A stretch of DNA of 64,000 bases, taken from NCBI RefSeq assembly GCF_937616625.2, contig NC_065570.1:39625665-39689664 (forward strand), in the 5' to 3' direction. The DNA comes from Mercurialis annua (Eukaryota; Streptophyta; Magnoliopsida; Malpighiales; Euphorbiaceae). Made by a program: the position numbers and the translations under genes. Shown piece by piece: positions 34,889 to 44,755 of this stretch (the stretch's first letter is position 1; every line of letters begins with the position of its first letter). The notes below the pieces were generated by a model that was not told the origin of the DNA, did not search any database, and worked only from the letters and a program-made list of their open reading frames with translations.

Positions 34889-35577
34889 TGAATTTAATAA
34901 ATATTATTATAATATATCAAAATCTGGAATAGTGTCAGCAGAAGAAACTAAAATATTAAGGCAAATGTATGTAACCAAGTTACCTAAACCTTGGGGGTTA
35001 TTATTATTTAAGAAAATACAAACAAAACCTGAATTAAGTGAAGGAACTTTAGGAACATATCAAGGGTATGTCCAAAAAAGAATAAATGAAATGTGTAACC
35101 AAGCATATGAAATAAGAAGGACAAGGAAAACAATAAAAAATAGATTATGTTGCCCAGTAATATCTGAACCAAATAAATGGGGATGCTCTAGTAGTAAAAG
35201 AGACAAAAAGACAAATAGAAAATATTATAAAAATAGTTTTAGGAGATTTTATAAAAAAACAATACAAACACTATAATAAAAATGATTATGGAAAAAAGAA
35301 ACTATTTAGAAAAACAAAACGATTTAGTAAGAAAAATCCTAAGGAATGTACATGTTGGATATGTAAAGAAAAAGAACATTTTGCTAAAAAAAATCATAAA
35401 GCATATAGAATATATGAGAAATTGGTTGATCAAGACTGTGAACCCATTGAATTTAGTGATTTTTCAGAGAATGGAACAATTTATGAATTAGAATCTCAAT
35501 ATAATTATGATAACATAAGTAATACAGAATCCGAAACAGAAAGTGATATTAGTGATGACTACCTGAAGAAATGGTAG
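34889..35577 (+). pseudogene. Pararetrovirus capsid protein, C-terminal part with zinc knuckle
   Basis: The frame runs from the tga duplication to a stop near 35276, and after a frameshift to TAG at 35575-35577. At 35353-35394 the translation is CWICKEKEHFAKKN, the caulimovirid CCHC zinc knuckle (C-x2-C-x4-H-x4-C) with the last Cys replaced by Asn. An acidic tail follows (TESETESDISDD), as in viral capsids of this family. The knuckle binds nucleic acid during packaging. This copy is broken by the CACTA element, the frameshift and the Cys loss. Confidence 0.75.
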
Positions 35578-36180
35578 ATAAAAATGATATATTTAGCTAT
35601 ACTTAAGCATTAGATGAGGAAAAATTTAGTCAATTAAACAACCAACGATTTAAATATAAAAATAGAAGATATATTTAAAAGAAAATGGTATAATAGAGTC
35701 TTAAAAGCAACTTATATAGCTAAACATTATGAGTCAGCCGTAGATATATATCAAACAAAAGGTAATTCAATCATACCCCTAATAAACAAAGAAGAAATAA
35801 ACAGAGAATTAGCAAAGTTACCTGATAAAGAAAAATATAAAAATTTATATTTAGGAGCAATTGAAGTTATAATAAAAGCCCATTTTAGACAAGGAATAGA
35901 CAGTCCAATACAATTATTTTGTATGGCCGATAGGATAATAAATGATTCAGTAGATGCTCTATTAGGAACAGTATCAGGAAATTTAGTATATAAGAAACTA
36001 AAATTTACTATACTATCTGATTTCTCAATAAGCTTACAAGATAAAAAATATAGACAAAGCTTTAAACCTTTATCACAAATTATATAGAATAGAAATGACA
36101 CGTGGATCTAAAGTATTTTCAGTCACTTATAGAACTATATATGCATTTACGACCAGTCATCATAAAAAATTACAAAAGGA

Positions 36181-36189
36181 TAACATAAA
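36181..36189. repeat. 9 bp target-site duplication, left copy (taacataaa)
   Basis: Identical to 36476-36484 on the other side of the MITE. Confidence 0.9.
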
Positions 36190-36475
36190 GGCTAAACCCA
36201 TCTAGACGCCCTTGTACTATATCATTTTTGTTCAAAAAGCCCCTATACTATTTTTTTATTCTTCAAGTCCTTCTACTTACATAATTTTTGATTTTCAGGT
36301 CCTTTTTTAGTTTTTTCCAGTCCCTCTACTTACAATTTTTTTGTTCCTCCAGTCCCTCAAAAGGACCTGAAAATCGGAATTTTGTCAAGTACAGGGACCT
36401 GAAGAACAAAAAAATAGTAAAAGGGCTTTTTGAATAAAAATAATATAGTATAAGGGCCTCTACATGGGTTAGGCC
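36190..36475. mobile_element. 286 bp MITE, Mutator-type (9 bp TSD)
   Basis: The termini GGCTAAACCCAT and ATGGGTTAGGCC begin long imperfect inverted repeats of about 85 bp (ttcaaaaagcccctatacta against its inverse on the right). A perfect 9 bp duplication, taacataaa, flanks it. The 9 bp TSD points to the Mutator superfamily. It has no coding sequence and splits the viral movement-protein region. Confidence 0.9.
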
Positions 36476-36830
36476 TAACATAAAATTACCTGTAGAAATA
36501 GATAATACCTTTAATGATCTAATTGAATATATACCACCAAGACAATTAACACCTACAACTATGACAGTTTTAACAAAATTATCTATGGATCTAAAACAAA
36601 GAAATCAGAATGTAGGATTAACATCTAGAATAATACATAGAAATAATAAACTAAGAATCATCAAAGGAGAATCCTCTCAAAAAGAACAGAAACGGCCATT
36701 AAGTGAATATATAATCGAGGAACAATCAAGAAAAATATACTCTCAGCCTAAAAATAATATAGATATAAAATCATCTCTAATATCTACACAATATTATATT
36801 CAAACAGAATTAGATGTAATGGGAGAGTGA

Positions 36831-37184
36831 AAATTATTAAAAACCCTAATAGATACTGTAGCAGCTAAAAGTCATATAAATGAAAGCTTAGTATCAACTT
36901 TTCCAAGATATAGATTAAATAGTCTTACGAGTTTTTAGATTATTCAGGAAAATAAACATACTATTACTGAATATGTAAAAATAAATTTAGCATTAATAGA
37001 TACTATCGGAGAAGTAGTAATATTATCAATAGAAATAAATATGGATACATTAATATCTACCCAAATACCAATTTTATTAGGAATAGATTTCCTAGAACAT
37101 ATAAAATCATATACTATTACAGACAACCATATAACATTTACTTATAATGGAAGGAAATACAAAATTGAAAGATATAAATACTAG
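36831..37184 (+). pseudogene. Retropepsin-like domain at the end of the first viral polyprotein
   Basis: In the same frame as the movement protein, after TGA 36828-36830, the translation has LIDTVAAKSHI (family form DTGA), and about 75 residues later IPILLGIDFLEHI (family form I.LG.DFL). This is a full aspartic-protease outline, with Val in place of the conserved Gly. There is one TAG near 36936, and the frame ends at TAG 37182-37184. It lies before a second protease-like domain at the start of the pol ORF. Confidence 0.6.
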
Positions 37185-37471
37185 TCCTTTGAGTATTTAT
37201 ATAAATTTAGAAATTTTATATGAAAAGTATCATACAGTATCATATCATGCATTTTTAGATAGAGGATCAGCAATAACTTTAGCTCAACCATATATACTAC
37301 CAGAGGAATTATGGTGAGAAACTAATGATTATAAATTGGGAATTGATATCAAAGGAAAAACAACAAAATATAATATTATTTCTGATAATATTAAAATACA
37401 GTTGCAATCTTATATACTGCAGATCCCTAGAATTTATAAGAGTGAACTCCATGGAAGTGACATACTATTAG

Positions 37472-37476
37472 GAAAT
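37472..37476. repeat. 5 bp target-site duplication of the solo LTR (gaaat)
   Basis: The same 5 bp, gaaat, occurs at 39603-39607 directly after the LTR. Confidence 0.85.
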
Positions 37477-39602
37477 TGTAATACCCAAAATATTTTACGG
37501 TAATTAAGTCGTGTCACGTGTCGAGATTTCCGATAAATTAAATTAAGAAGAATTTAATTTAATTATATCGAGAATTTTGAATAAATTTTAATAAGTTAAT
37601 TAGCGGGATTTAAGGATTTAACTTCAGAAATTAATATAAAATAAATTATAAATCCCGTAACGATAGTTATTTCGCCAAAGTCCGCGAAATAATTTATAGT
37701 ATTTATGGTAAAAGTTTTGAGTCGATCGGAGACCGTTTAAAATTTGGACGCGAATAGGTTTGGACTAAAATTAAACTTTTGAAAAGTTTCAAGGACCAAA
37801 GTGCAAATTAGCCGAATTATATATAATTTCCTTCAGATGAAGGAATCACCAGAATCTTCATTCCCTTTCTTTCGTTCCTTCGCCGTTTTCATCGCCGTTT
37901 CCGTCGCTCCATTCCGTTTCTCGTCCGTTTCCGACGTTCTATAACTCAAAACGATCGTATTTCAACGGGTAATCACGGTAAACTTGACGTTTTACCTTTT
38001 AAACGGATATATTTTGAGTTATATCGATTCAAAAATTTAGGCCACGAAACGATTTTATCGTTTTATCGATTATAGGATCGTATTTGGATGTTTTGAAGTT
38101 AGAAATAGCGTTTTGGATGAGTTTAGGGCGTTTTTACGCCTAGGAGTATGTCGGAATCGACTCCCGGGCAAAGGCCCGTGGCTGTGCGTCGCACAGCCGA
38201 ACTGTGCGAACGCACAGTCACACCGTGCGGACGCACAGTCCCCTGTGCAATCGCACAGGCAGACGCGCGTACGCACAGTGTTTTCGCCAATCGACCTAGA
38301 TTTTCGAGAAAATTATATACGCGCATATCGAGATTTGAAATGGATTAACATTCGATTAATTATTGTTTAATTTGAGGCGTTAACCTAATGAGGTTAAAAA
38401 AGGATTGAATTAGAAACGATATACGATCCGTAAACGAGTTGAATACCGTTTAACGGGATATACGTGAGAAGCACGACAGTTAATGAGAGTTCAATATGTC
38501 GTGTCTTGAGTCTAGAGTCAATCTTAGAATAGGATTCTTATATGAATCAAATGTTTTAAAATTTGTTTTAGATCCGGCGAGGCAAGAAGCAGCTGGGCCA
38601 ACAGTTCGGGAAGCTTGACGTTCTAAGCCCCGACGTATTTTTGGATAAGCGTTTTCTGTGAGTTTATATGATTTTCTTTTAAAGTATTTATTTAAGCAAT
38701 TAATTTATATTGCTTTATGTTTGAATTGCATGTTTTATATGTGAAATATTTATATGAATTACGCATACGTTGATTTGAAACCAGTTTTGATCAGATGGAA
38801 CGTGCAACCTATTGAGCGGAAATAGGACTACGTGATCACCAGTTTTGATTTGATACAGCTGTAATATAATTAAGAACGCGAATTTCAAAGTCAGATATAT
38901 GAACGTGATAGGAGAGTGAACTCGGTTACAGTGTAACCTGAGCCCCGTATCTAGTGGGTCGGACCCACCATTGGAATTAAGAGATTTGTCCCGACTGACG
39001 TGGTAGAGTGTGAATACTCCCGAGTCGGACTATTGGATAAGTTTCCTTTGAGTACATACGATTAGCATGTTCGAGGATTAGGGTTTCAATCGGATCTTGT
39101 ACTTGGCTGCATACGATTGAATATCGTTTTATGTTTTATTTGAATACTTATTAGTAAATGTATGAACTCACTCAGTATATCCCAATATATTGACCCCTCA
39201 CAGATTTCCTTTCAGGTTAAAGAAGATTTTGAAGCAACGGACTTCTATCCTACTTCCAGAAGTCTGTATTTTTGAACGTATGTAAAGAAACAGTACGTTA
39301 CTCTTAGAGCTGCAGTAGATAAGTGTTTTACAAGTCAGTTTGTATTATATGGTTCTCTGTAAATATAACTTTAACGTTTTAAAGTTAATGATGTTTTACG
39401 CTTGCTGCGTTTTGATGTTTGAGATTGCCAGAGGATATGTTTGCCTGACATGTGTTTCTGCATGACACGTGTCTATGTATATCATGCATGACACATATGT
39501 TTTGCAAAAAATTATTTTACGTTTTTAGGCTTGCTACGGATTTCGGAGCAACCACTCCCATTCCCTAGCGCCGGTCTCGGCCCATGAGATTGGGTCGTGA
39601 TA
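37477..39602 (+). mobile_element. Solo LTR of a Tekay/Del-type gypsy element (2126 bp)
   Basis: Starts TGTAATACCCAAAATATT and ends GGGTCGTGATA, flanked by a gaaat duplication. It shares these ends and internal blocks with the LTRs at 46066-48240 and 51396-53614, the latter attached to Tekay coding sequence. With no internal coding region and an exact duplication, it is a solo LTR left by recombination. It lies inside the viral pol ORF and carries a palindrome array at 38180-38280. Confidence 0.9.
38180..38280. repeat. Palindrome array 1 (core CTGTGCG..CGCACAG)
   Basis: Tandem palindromes: GGCTGTGCGTCGCACAGCC (38180-38198, perfect 9 bp arms), ACTGTGCGAACGCACAGT (38201-38218, perfect 8 bp arms), a weaker copy at 38222-38239, CCTGTGCAATCGCACAGG (38242-38259) and a decayed one to 38280. 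The period is 20-21 bp. The outermost bases change in pairs (GG/CC, AC/GT, CC/GG). The array begins about 703 bp from the LTR start. Confidence 0.9.
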
Positions 39603-41234
39603 GAAATGATTTTTTAACAAATTACTATCCAATAAGTATAGGAAAACAATATATAAGGTTAACTACACCATGTAATCATAGAATAATCTGTCCCCGACTT
39701 CGAAATGCTTATAAGTGGAAAACATCGCCTCTGATACCTCGCGCAGTGGATCGTGGTGAGAAAGATGATATTATAAAAGAACCTGTTAGAGCATGTAATG
39801 AAAATAATCAAGACAATATAAAAATTCCAGAAGAAATTTAGTATTTATTAGAAAAATGTATAGGAGAAACTCCAATAGAAAAATGGGATAAAAATAAAAT
39901 ATATGCAGAAATAAAATTAAAACATGAAAATCCAATTAGAAGTAAAAGAATGTGGTATAATAAAGAAGATGAGGAAGAATTTGAAATACAGATAAAGGAA
40001 TTACTAGAAAAACAACTAATTAGAAAAAGTACTAGTTCATATAGCAGTCCAGCATTTATGGTTAGAAATCATGCGGAAATAAAAAGGAAAAAAGCTAGGA
40101 TGGTAATTAACTATAAAAAGTTAAATAATGCAACAGTCTTTGATGCATATCTAATACATCACAAAGAAAATTTAATGCATGGTATAAAAGGAAAAACATG
40201 GTATTCTAAATTTGATTGTAAATTCGGATTTTGGCAAATAAAAATGCACCCAAATAGCATAAAATATACAACATTTAGTACACCTAGAGGACACTATGAT
40301 TGGTTAGTAATGCCTTTCAGATTATGTAATGCATCACAAATATTTCAAAGAAAAATGGATGATGTATTTAAAGATTTAAGACACTTTTGTTTAATTTATA
40401 TAGATGACGCTATCATATTTAGTGAAACTTTAGAAGACAATTTTAAGCATGTTAAACAATTCTTACTAAGATGATTTAAATATGGTATAATGTTATCTAA
40501 AGAAAAAGCTGAAATAGCAAATAAACGGATAGAATTTTTAGGATTTATGATTTCTAAAGGAGAAATAGAATTACAACCCCATATAGTTGAAGCATTACAA
40601 AAATTTCCAGATCAATTAGAAAATAGAAAAATGGTACAACAATTCTTATGACATATAACTTATGCTAGTGATTTTATTCATGATTGTGCAAAGAAAAGAG
40701 CACCTTTACAAGCTAAAATAAAAGGTGATAATCCCTGGAATTGGAATGATGAGGATACTAAAATAGTAAAAGAAATAAAAGAATATTGTAAAAACTTATC
40801 AAAATTACCCCTACCTAGTAAAAACAAAGAAGTAAGATTAGAAACAGATGCATCAGATAATTATTGGGGAGCCATATTAAAAAGCATAGATGGTAAGAAA
40901 ATTTACGGATATGCTTCAGGAACATTTACAAATACAGAAAAGAATTATCATAATAATGAAAAAGAATTACTAGCTGTAAAATATGCAATATAAAAATTTG
41001 AGCTAGTTTTATTACCTAGAAAATTTATAGTTAAAACAGATAATACACAGGTTAAGTCTTTCATCAACAAAAATTATAATGGAAAATTAGCACAAAGCAG
41101 AAAAATGGGATGGCAAGAATATTTTACTAATTTTAATTTTGAAGTTGAGCATATGCTAGGAAAAGAAAATATTTTAGCAGATTTACTTAGTAGACCAATA
41201 AATCATACTAATCAATGAATTGCAGGTAAAAGAA

Positions 41235-42822
41235 ATGGAAAAAAGATCAAAAAGGATATCTAAGCTCATCTCTGAAAAGAAAGAGCTCATGGAATCTATT
41301 CAAAAATCTATATCACAAATTTTATGTTTGGATAATGAAATTGCACAGCTATCGATGAGTTATCTGCAGGTCACTGCTAGTCCAGTCCCAATTAATAAAG
41401 GAAGTTCTAGTTCACAAAAAATGACGATTCTTGGTACTACAGCCAAGAAGGAACTAGAATATGATTTAATTAAAAATTTAATGATGAGGAGATCTGTTCA
41501 ATATTTAGATCTCCGACCACCATCTGTGGAAGAAATAAAATCAAAATTAATAACTCCTCAGGAATTTCTTGAAAATTTACAACCGGGATCTAAGAGCCAA
41601 TGTGAATCTGATTTCCTTAAAGCCTTGCAATATTTAGGAAAATTTATTTATGCAGTTGGAATGAGTACAATTCCAATGAATGGAACTTATAATAAAGTCA
41701 TAATCAAGCAAGGAGCTGATCCAAAAACGGTTCAGAAATGGTCTAATGTCTTAAAAAAACCCCGACCTTTTAGCCCCTTTTCAATCATACCCTGACGTTG
41801 AAAATTTGTCAATTTTACCCTATTTTGCATTTTTGTGTTTCAATTGTACCCTGAAAAATTAAATTAACGTCTTTTTCGTTTGGAAATTTGTTTAAAACAT
41901 TCTCCATGTCTAGCATATATTAATTGTACGTTTTTAAAATTTATTTAAATTTAGTTAAATTAATTAAGAATTTAAGTTAGTGTTAATATGATTATGGGTT
42001 TTAGTTATTTTTTAAAAATAAAGGACTTATTTATACTTTTTTGAATAAAAAATAATTTAATTTCATGTTTAAACTTAGTTAATTGAATGATTTTATCATT
42101 TAAATTAAAAAATTAACAAAAATTAAAAAATTAGGGTACAATTGAAAACGAAAAATTCAAAAGTGGTTAAAATTGACAAATTTTCAACGTCGGGGTGGAA
42201 TTGAAAAAAAAATTAAAGGTGAGGGTTTTTTAAGTGATTAGCTCTTCAGAAATTGTTCAGATTTGGGCTAATTCATTCTATCTACCCAAGTGACGATTTA
42301 TCAGAGATATCTTTATTACCAGAAACAGTCAAGCTACAAATTGAAATTTCAGAAACAGTCAAGCTACTAAGTCATTCTATCTACCCATTGTCTATTGTGC
42401 CTGAATGCGATGACGAAAAAGGAAAGGAAATTCCTACGGAAACTGTCACAAAAATGGGAACTACAATAAGAGAATATATTCCTGATGAGCAGAAGACTTT
42501 CACAATTTCGCCATATATTTTGAGAAATTTACCAGATATGAGGATAAAAAATATAGAGACAATTATTCGGAGCATAAATGAAATGTTAAATGGTGGAAAA
42601 AGATACTATATTTCAATGATGGATGGATATCTATTCCTAAATTTAGCTAACGAATGACATTCAAGGTATTTACTAGAAGGTTATCTTGAAGGAATCTTTA
42701 AAGGAGATATACCCATGACAAAAGCTACAAGACAAATCTTTGAAAGGACAAATAAACAAGAGGAATCTACAACAGGAAAAAGAAAAGAGATAAACCCTTT
42801 AGTGGAGCTAGACCCACTCTGA
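41235..42822 (+). pseudogene. Viral ORF after pol, possible transactivator/viroplasmin
   Basis: It begins at ATG 41235 with a coiled-coil-like N-terminus (MEKRSKRISKLISEKKELM). It is split by a 505 bp MITE (41740-42244), continues in the frame of 42254, has one stop at 42655-42657 and ends near 42822. Position (last ORF before the promoter) and size fit the transactivator/inclusion-body protein of this family, but I see no decisive viroplasmin motif. The assignment rests on gene order. Confidence 0.45.
41740..42244. mobile_element. 505 bp MITE, Mutator-type (9 bp TSD)
   Basis: A perfect 9 bp duplication, ttcagaaat, lies at 41731-41739 and 42245-42253. Terminal inverted repeats extend about 80 bp: left GGTCTAATGTCTTAAAAAAA, right end its inverse, sharing the block tgacgttgaaaatttgtcaa. 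The interior is AT-rich and non-coding. A related right end is at 12770-12815. Confidence 0.9.
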
Positions 42823-42901
42823 AGAAGCAGAAAAATTATTGAACAAGTTGCAGGCTAAGACCCACTCTGAAGAAGCAGAAAAATTATTGAACAAGTTGTA
42901 G
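42811..42901. repeat. 48 bp tandem duplication at the 3' end of the last viral ORF
   Basis: Two nearly identical copies (42811-42858 and 42859-42901, the second slightly shorter) start gacccactctgaagaagcag. In one frame both encode THSEEAEKLLNKL, so the duplication is a multiple of three and keeps that frame open to the TAG. Confidence 0.85.
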
Positions 42902-42915
42902 CAAGATGTAAGCAA

Positions 42916-42960
42916 TGACGTAATTTTGTAATAATAGAGGAGGGGTTCAACCTCTATAAA
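42916..42960 (+). promoter_or_regulatory. Pararetroviral promoter (TGACG element and TATA box)
   Basis: TGACGTAA at 42916-42923 resembles an as-1/ASF-1 site, and TATAAAA begins at 42955. The short spacing is like the 35S promoter of caulimoviruses, and the place, just after the last ORF and before the leader with the primer site, is right for the pregenomic RNA promoter. Whether it still works is unknown. Confidence 0.7.
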
Positions 42961-43070
42961 AACCCATCAGAACTTAGGAGAAGGACACACGAAAAATTCT
43001 GAGTGCTATTCTTACTCTTAGAATCTAACTATTCCTTTCTCTAAAGCTCTTGTATTAAAAGTTTTTCAGC

Positions 43071-43076
43071 AATAAA
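43071..43076 (+). terminator. Viral polyadenylation signal AATAAA
   Basis: It lies about 115 bp after the TATA box. Pararetroviruses have the poly(A) signal a short way after the RNA start, giving a terminally redundant RNA. The position fits that pattern. Confidence 0.6.
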
Positions 43077-43739
43077 ATTTATGGGATTCTAAATTTTCTT
43101 TTGTTCTTTCTGAGTAATCTTAGTAGTTAACTACATCTTGTTCAAAAAAAGAAGAAGTCTAAATAGGAAAAATGAAGAAGAATGAGTATTTCCTGATTCT
43201 TTAATTTCCTTAAAAATCTAAACATGAATAATTTCTTAATGTCTGCTGGAGTAATATTCAGTTGTGTTCCTCCGGAAGCTACTTTGATACCCAGCCTATT
43301 CATATGGATTATAAGGGCAGATGATGTTATAGAAGGATGGAGCGACAATTCAGCCTAGAACGTCACCAGTCTAAAGGTGAACTGATAGTAGAAATCGTTA
43401 CTATCAGGAATAGACATTAACAAAGGAAGCGCGTTGGACCCTCAAGAAATCTAAGGTATTTCAGAAACCTCATCTCTTGTTTAATTTTGGTATTAGATTT
43501 TCAATTCTATTTTTAAATAAATATGTATTAATGAAACGATGAAAAGAAAGAATGTTTTATAAAAATGAATTATTTCATTAATTTTGCAAAGAATTATATG
43601 ATGGAACTGGATCTAGTTGATTTAGAATTTGATAAATTTTTAGGGGATTTAATAAGTTCAACTGAAGATCTAGTTAACGCAAGGGAAGATAGGATTTCGC
43701 TTCTAGCTTTATAATACCCCCTCTCCTACTCTCCCTTAT
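43077..43739 (+). other. Viral leader region
   Basis: About 660 bp between the poly(A) signal and the primer site, with short frames only. This is the expected long structured leader of a caulimovirid. I did not verify its secondary structure. Confidence 0.5.
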
Positions 43740-43751
43740 TGGTATCAAAGC
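43740..43751 (+). promoter_or_regulatory. tRNA-Met primer binding site of the pararetrovirus
   Basis: TGGTATCAAAGC matches the caulimovirid consensus TGGTATCAGAGC at 11 of 12 positions. It lies in the leader, before the first ORF of the second genome round, where minus-strand DNA synthesis would start. Confidence 0.8.
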
Positions 43752-43768
43752 CTATTTAAGGATATAAA

Positions 43769-44032
43769 ATGACTTATAAAGAAATAATAAATAGCGTTAT
43801 AATTTTAATGGAAACTGCAAAACAAAAATTAACCATAGAAACAAATTTTGAAAGAGATCAATTAATAGACATAGAAAATGAAATAACACGTATAACAATT
43901 AATCCTTTATCAGATGAATCTGTAAGGCCTAAATTAATAATTAACAGAAACATAATATATAATGACCTTAAAAGATTAGAAGGAAAGTTATTAAAAATAA
44001 ATGAAATAATAAAACAAATTTATATGATATGA
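43769..44032 (+). CDS. Small viral ORF after the primer site (87 aa)
   Basis: ATG 43769 to TGA 44030-44032. The product is rich in Ile, Glu, Asn and Lys (LIDIENEITRITINPLSDES), helical, with no recognised domain. It ends in an ATGA overlap with the next ORF. It is probably the first viral ORF, repeated because the integrated circle is opened within this region. Confidence 0.5.
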   Translation: MTYKEIINSVIILMETAKQKLTIETNFERDQLIDIENEITRITINPLSDESVRPKLIINRNIIYNDLKRLEGKLLKINEIIKQIYMI

Positions 44033-44172
44033 GTATAGTAGAAAAATTTGGTCAATATTTAAGTATGTTAGATCTAAGCAGTAACGAAAATATAGATGAA
44101 TTAATAAGAGAAATGAATGGACAATTAAGAGCACTATATGATAATGAAATAAATTTTGGAACACAACAATAA
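44029..44172 (+). CDS. Small viral ORF (47 aa), ATGA-coupled to the previous one
   Basis: Its ATG at 44029 overlaps the previous stop (ATGA), and its own stop TAA (44170-44172) is directly followed by ATG 44173, which opens another very short frame. Such stop-start coupling is common in polycistronic caulimovirid RNAs. The function is unknown. Confidence 0.4.
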   Translation: MSIVEKFGQYLSMLDLSSNENIDELIREMNGQLRALYDNEINFGTQQ

Positions 44173-44599
44173 ATGAAACATATAGAATATCTATTCGAAT
44201 GAGAAAAATTAGAGAAATATTAATACAATTAAAAAATGAATTTAGAGAATAAAAAAAAGAACAAATAAAAGTACCTATAACTTATTGGATGTTAAATAAT
44301 AAAAATGAGATATATAACAAAGAAAGATTATATGATTTTCTCCCTCTATTTAAATGGGATAAAAGAATGGAAGTAGACAATTTTTTATTATACTTAAACG
44401 AACAAATTTATCTAAAGATATAATAGATATAATAATGGTAAAATATTTAAAGAATATAAATACTGAAATTTATTTAGATTTATATTATGAAGATTTAAAT
44501 AATAAACTTTTGGTATTTAAGTCAAATGAAGACGATTTTTATGAGGATTAACTAACACTTTTAACCAAAAGAAAAATACCAAAAAAGTGCCAAAGTGCC

Positions 44600-44755
44600 A
44601 TGTCATCCATAAGAGGCATAAAACAAGATATACACACATATAGAAATAGCCCTATAATTCAAGAACTTCAAATAAGTCTTATCAAGAACCCATATGAAAG
44701 AGTTTTCAGATATCAAGAAAGACTAAAAATTATCATCAATCCTTACATATTTTGA
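44600..44755 (+). CDS. Possible short viral ORF (51 aa)
   Basis: ATG 44600 to TGA 44753-44755, basic (SSIRGIKQDIHTYRNSP and ERVFRYQERLKIIINPYI). It has the same A-rich composition as the viral part and is the last recognisable viral-like sequence. No domain was recognised. Confidence 0.25.
   Translation: MSSIRGIKQDIHTYRNSPIIQELQISLIKNPYERVFRYQERLKIIINPYIF

Larger units (their letters stand above)
35640..36830 (+). pseudogene. Pararetrovirus movement protein (30K-like), broken
   Basis: The stretch near 35845-35925 (LYLGAIEVIIKAHFRQGIDS) matches the caulimovirid cell-to-cell movement protein core, which tubulates plasmodesmata. Several in-frame stops precede it (35670-35700) and one lies near 36087. 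A 286 bp MITE is inserted at 36190-36475. The C-terminal open part is 36561-36830, ending in TGA. Its position after the capsid in the same ORF supports a cavemovirus/solendovirus-like layout. Confidence 0.65.
37147..41218 (+). pseudogene. Pararetrovirus protease-RT-RNase H (pol) ORF
   Basis: ATG 37147 overlaps the end of the upstream ORF by 38 nt in another frame. The protease motif is AFLDRGSAITLAQPYILP near 37252 (family form DTGAS) and ILLG lies near 37465. A 2126 bp solo LTR is inserted at 37477-39602. The RT follows: SKFDCKFGFWQIKM near 40210 (first catalytic Asp), MPFRLCNASQIFQ and YIDDAIIFS near 40405 (catalytic pair intact). RNase H is 40840-41218: ETDASD, NEKELLA, KTDNT and NILADLLSRP. 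In-frame stops occur near 40473, 40650 and 40992. It would copy pregenomic RNA to DNA; here it is inactive. Confidence 0.85.
13800..44755 (+). mobile_element. Endogenous pararetrovirus (Caulimoviridae), interrupted by four insertions
   Basis: The A-rich viral sequence is 13800-15228 and 34889-44755, minus inserts at 36190-36475, 37477-39602 and 41740-42244. That leaves roughly 8.4 kb, about one genome of this family (7-9 kb). The order is small ORFs, capsid with zinc knuckle, movement protein, protease-like domain, overlapping protease/RT/RNase H ORF, possible transactivator, promoter, leader with tRNA-Met primer site, and small ORFs again. Capsid and movement protein in one upstream ORF, before a separate pol ORF, fits cavemovirus/solendovirus-like members better than badnaviruses. 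There is no integrase and there are no LTRs, as expected for this family. Many stops show an old, inactive copy. Confidence 0.85.

Noticed and set aside
35751..36101. Minus-strand 116-codon frame
   Set aside because: It is a shadow of the movement-protein region; the plus strand carries the recognisable family core.
38180..38280. Rho-independent terminators or tRNA-like folds
   Set aside because: The dyads are tandem, have no T tract, and lie in a plant LTR; no tRNA cloverleaf is present.
38070..38370. Cys/Arg/Ala-rich frames on both strands
   Set aside because: They are translations of the CGCACAG palindrome array in the solo LTR, not genes.
43142..43348. Minus-strand 68-codon frame in the viral leader
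   Set aside because: No start context or homology; leader regions of this family carry only short chance frames.
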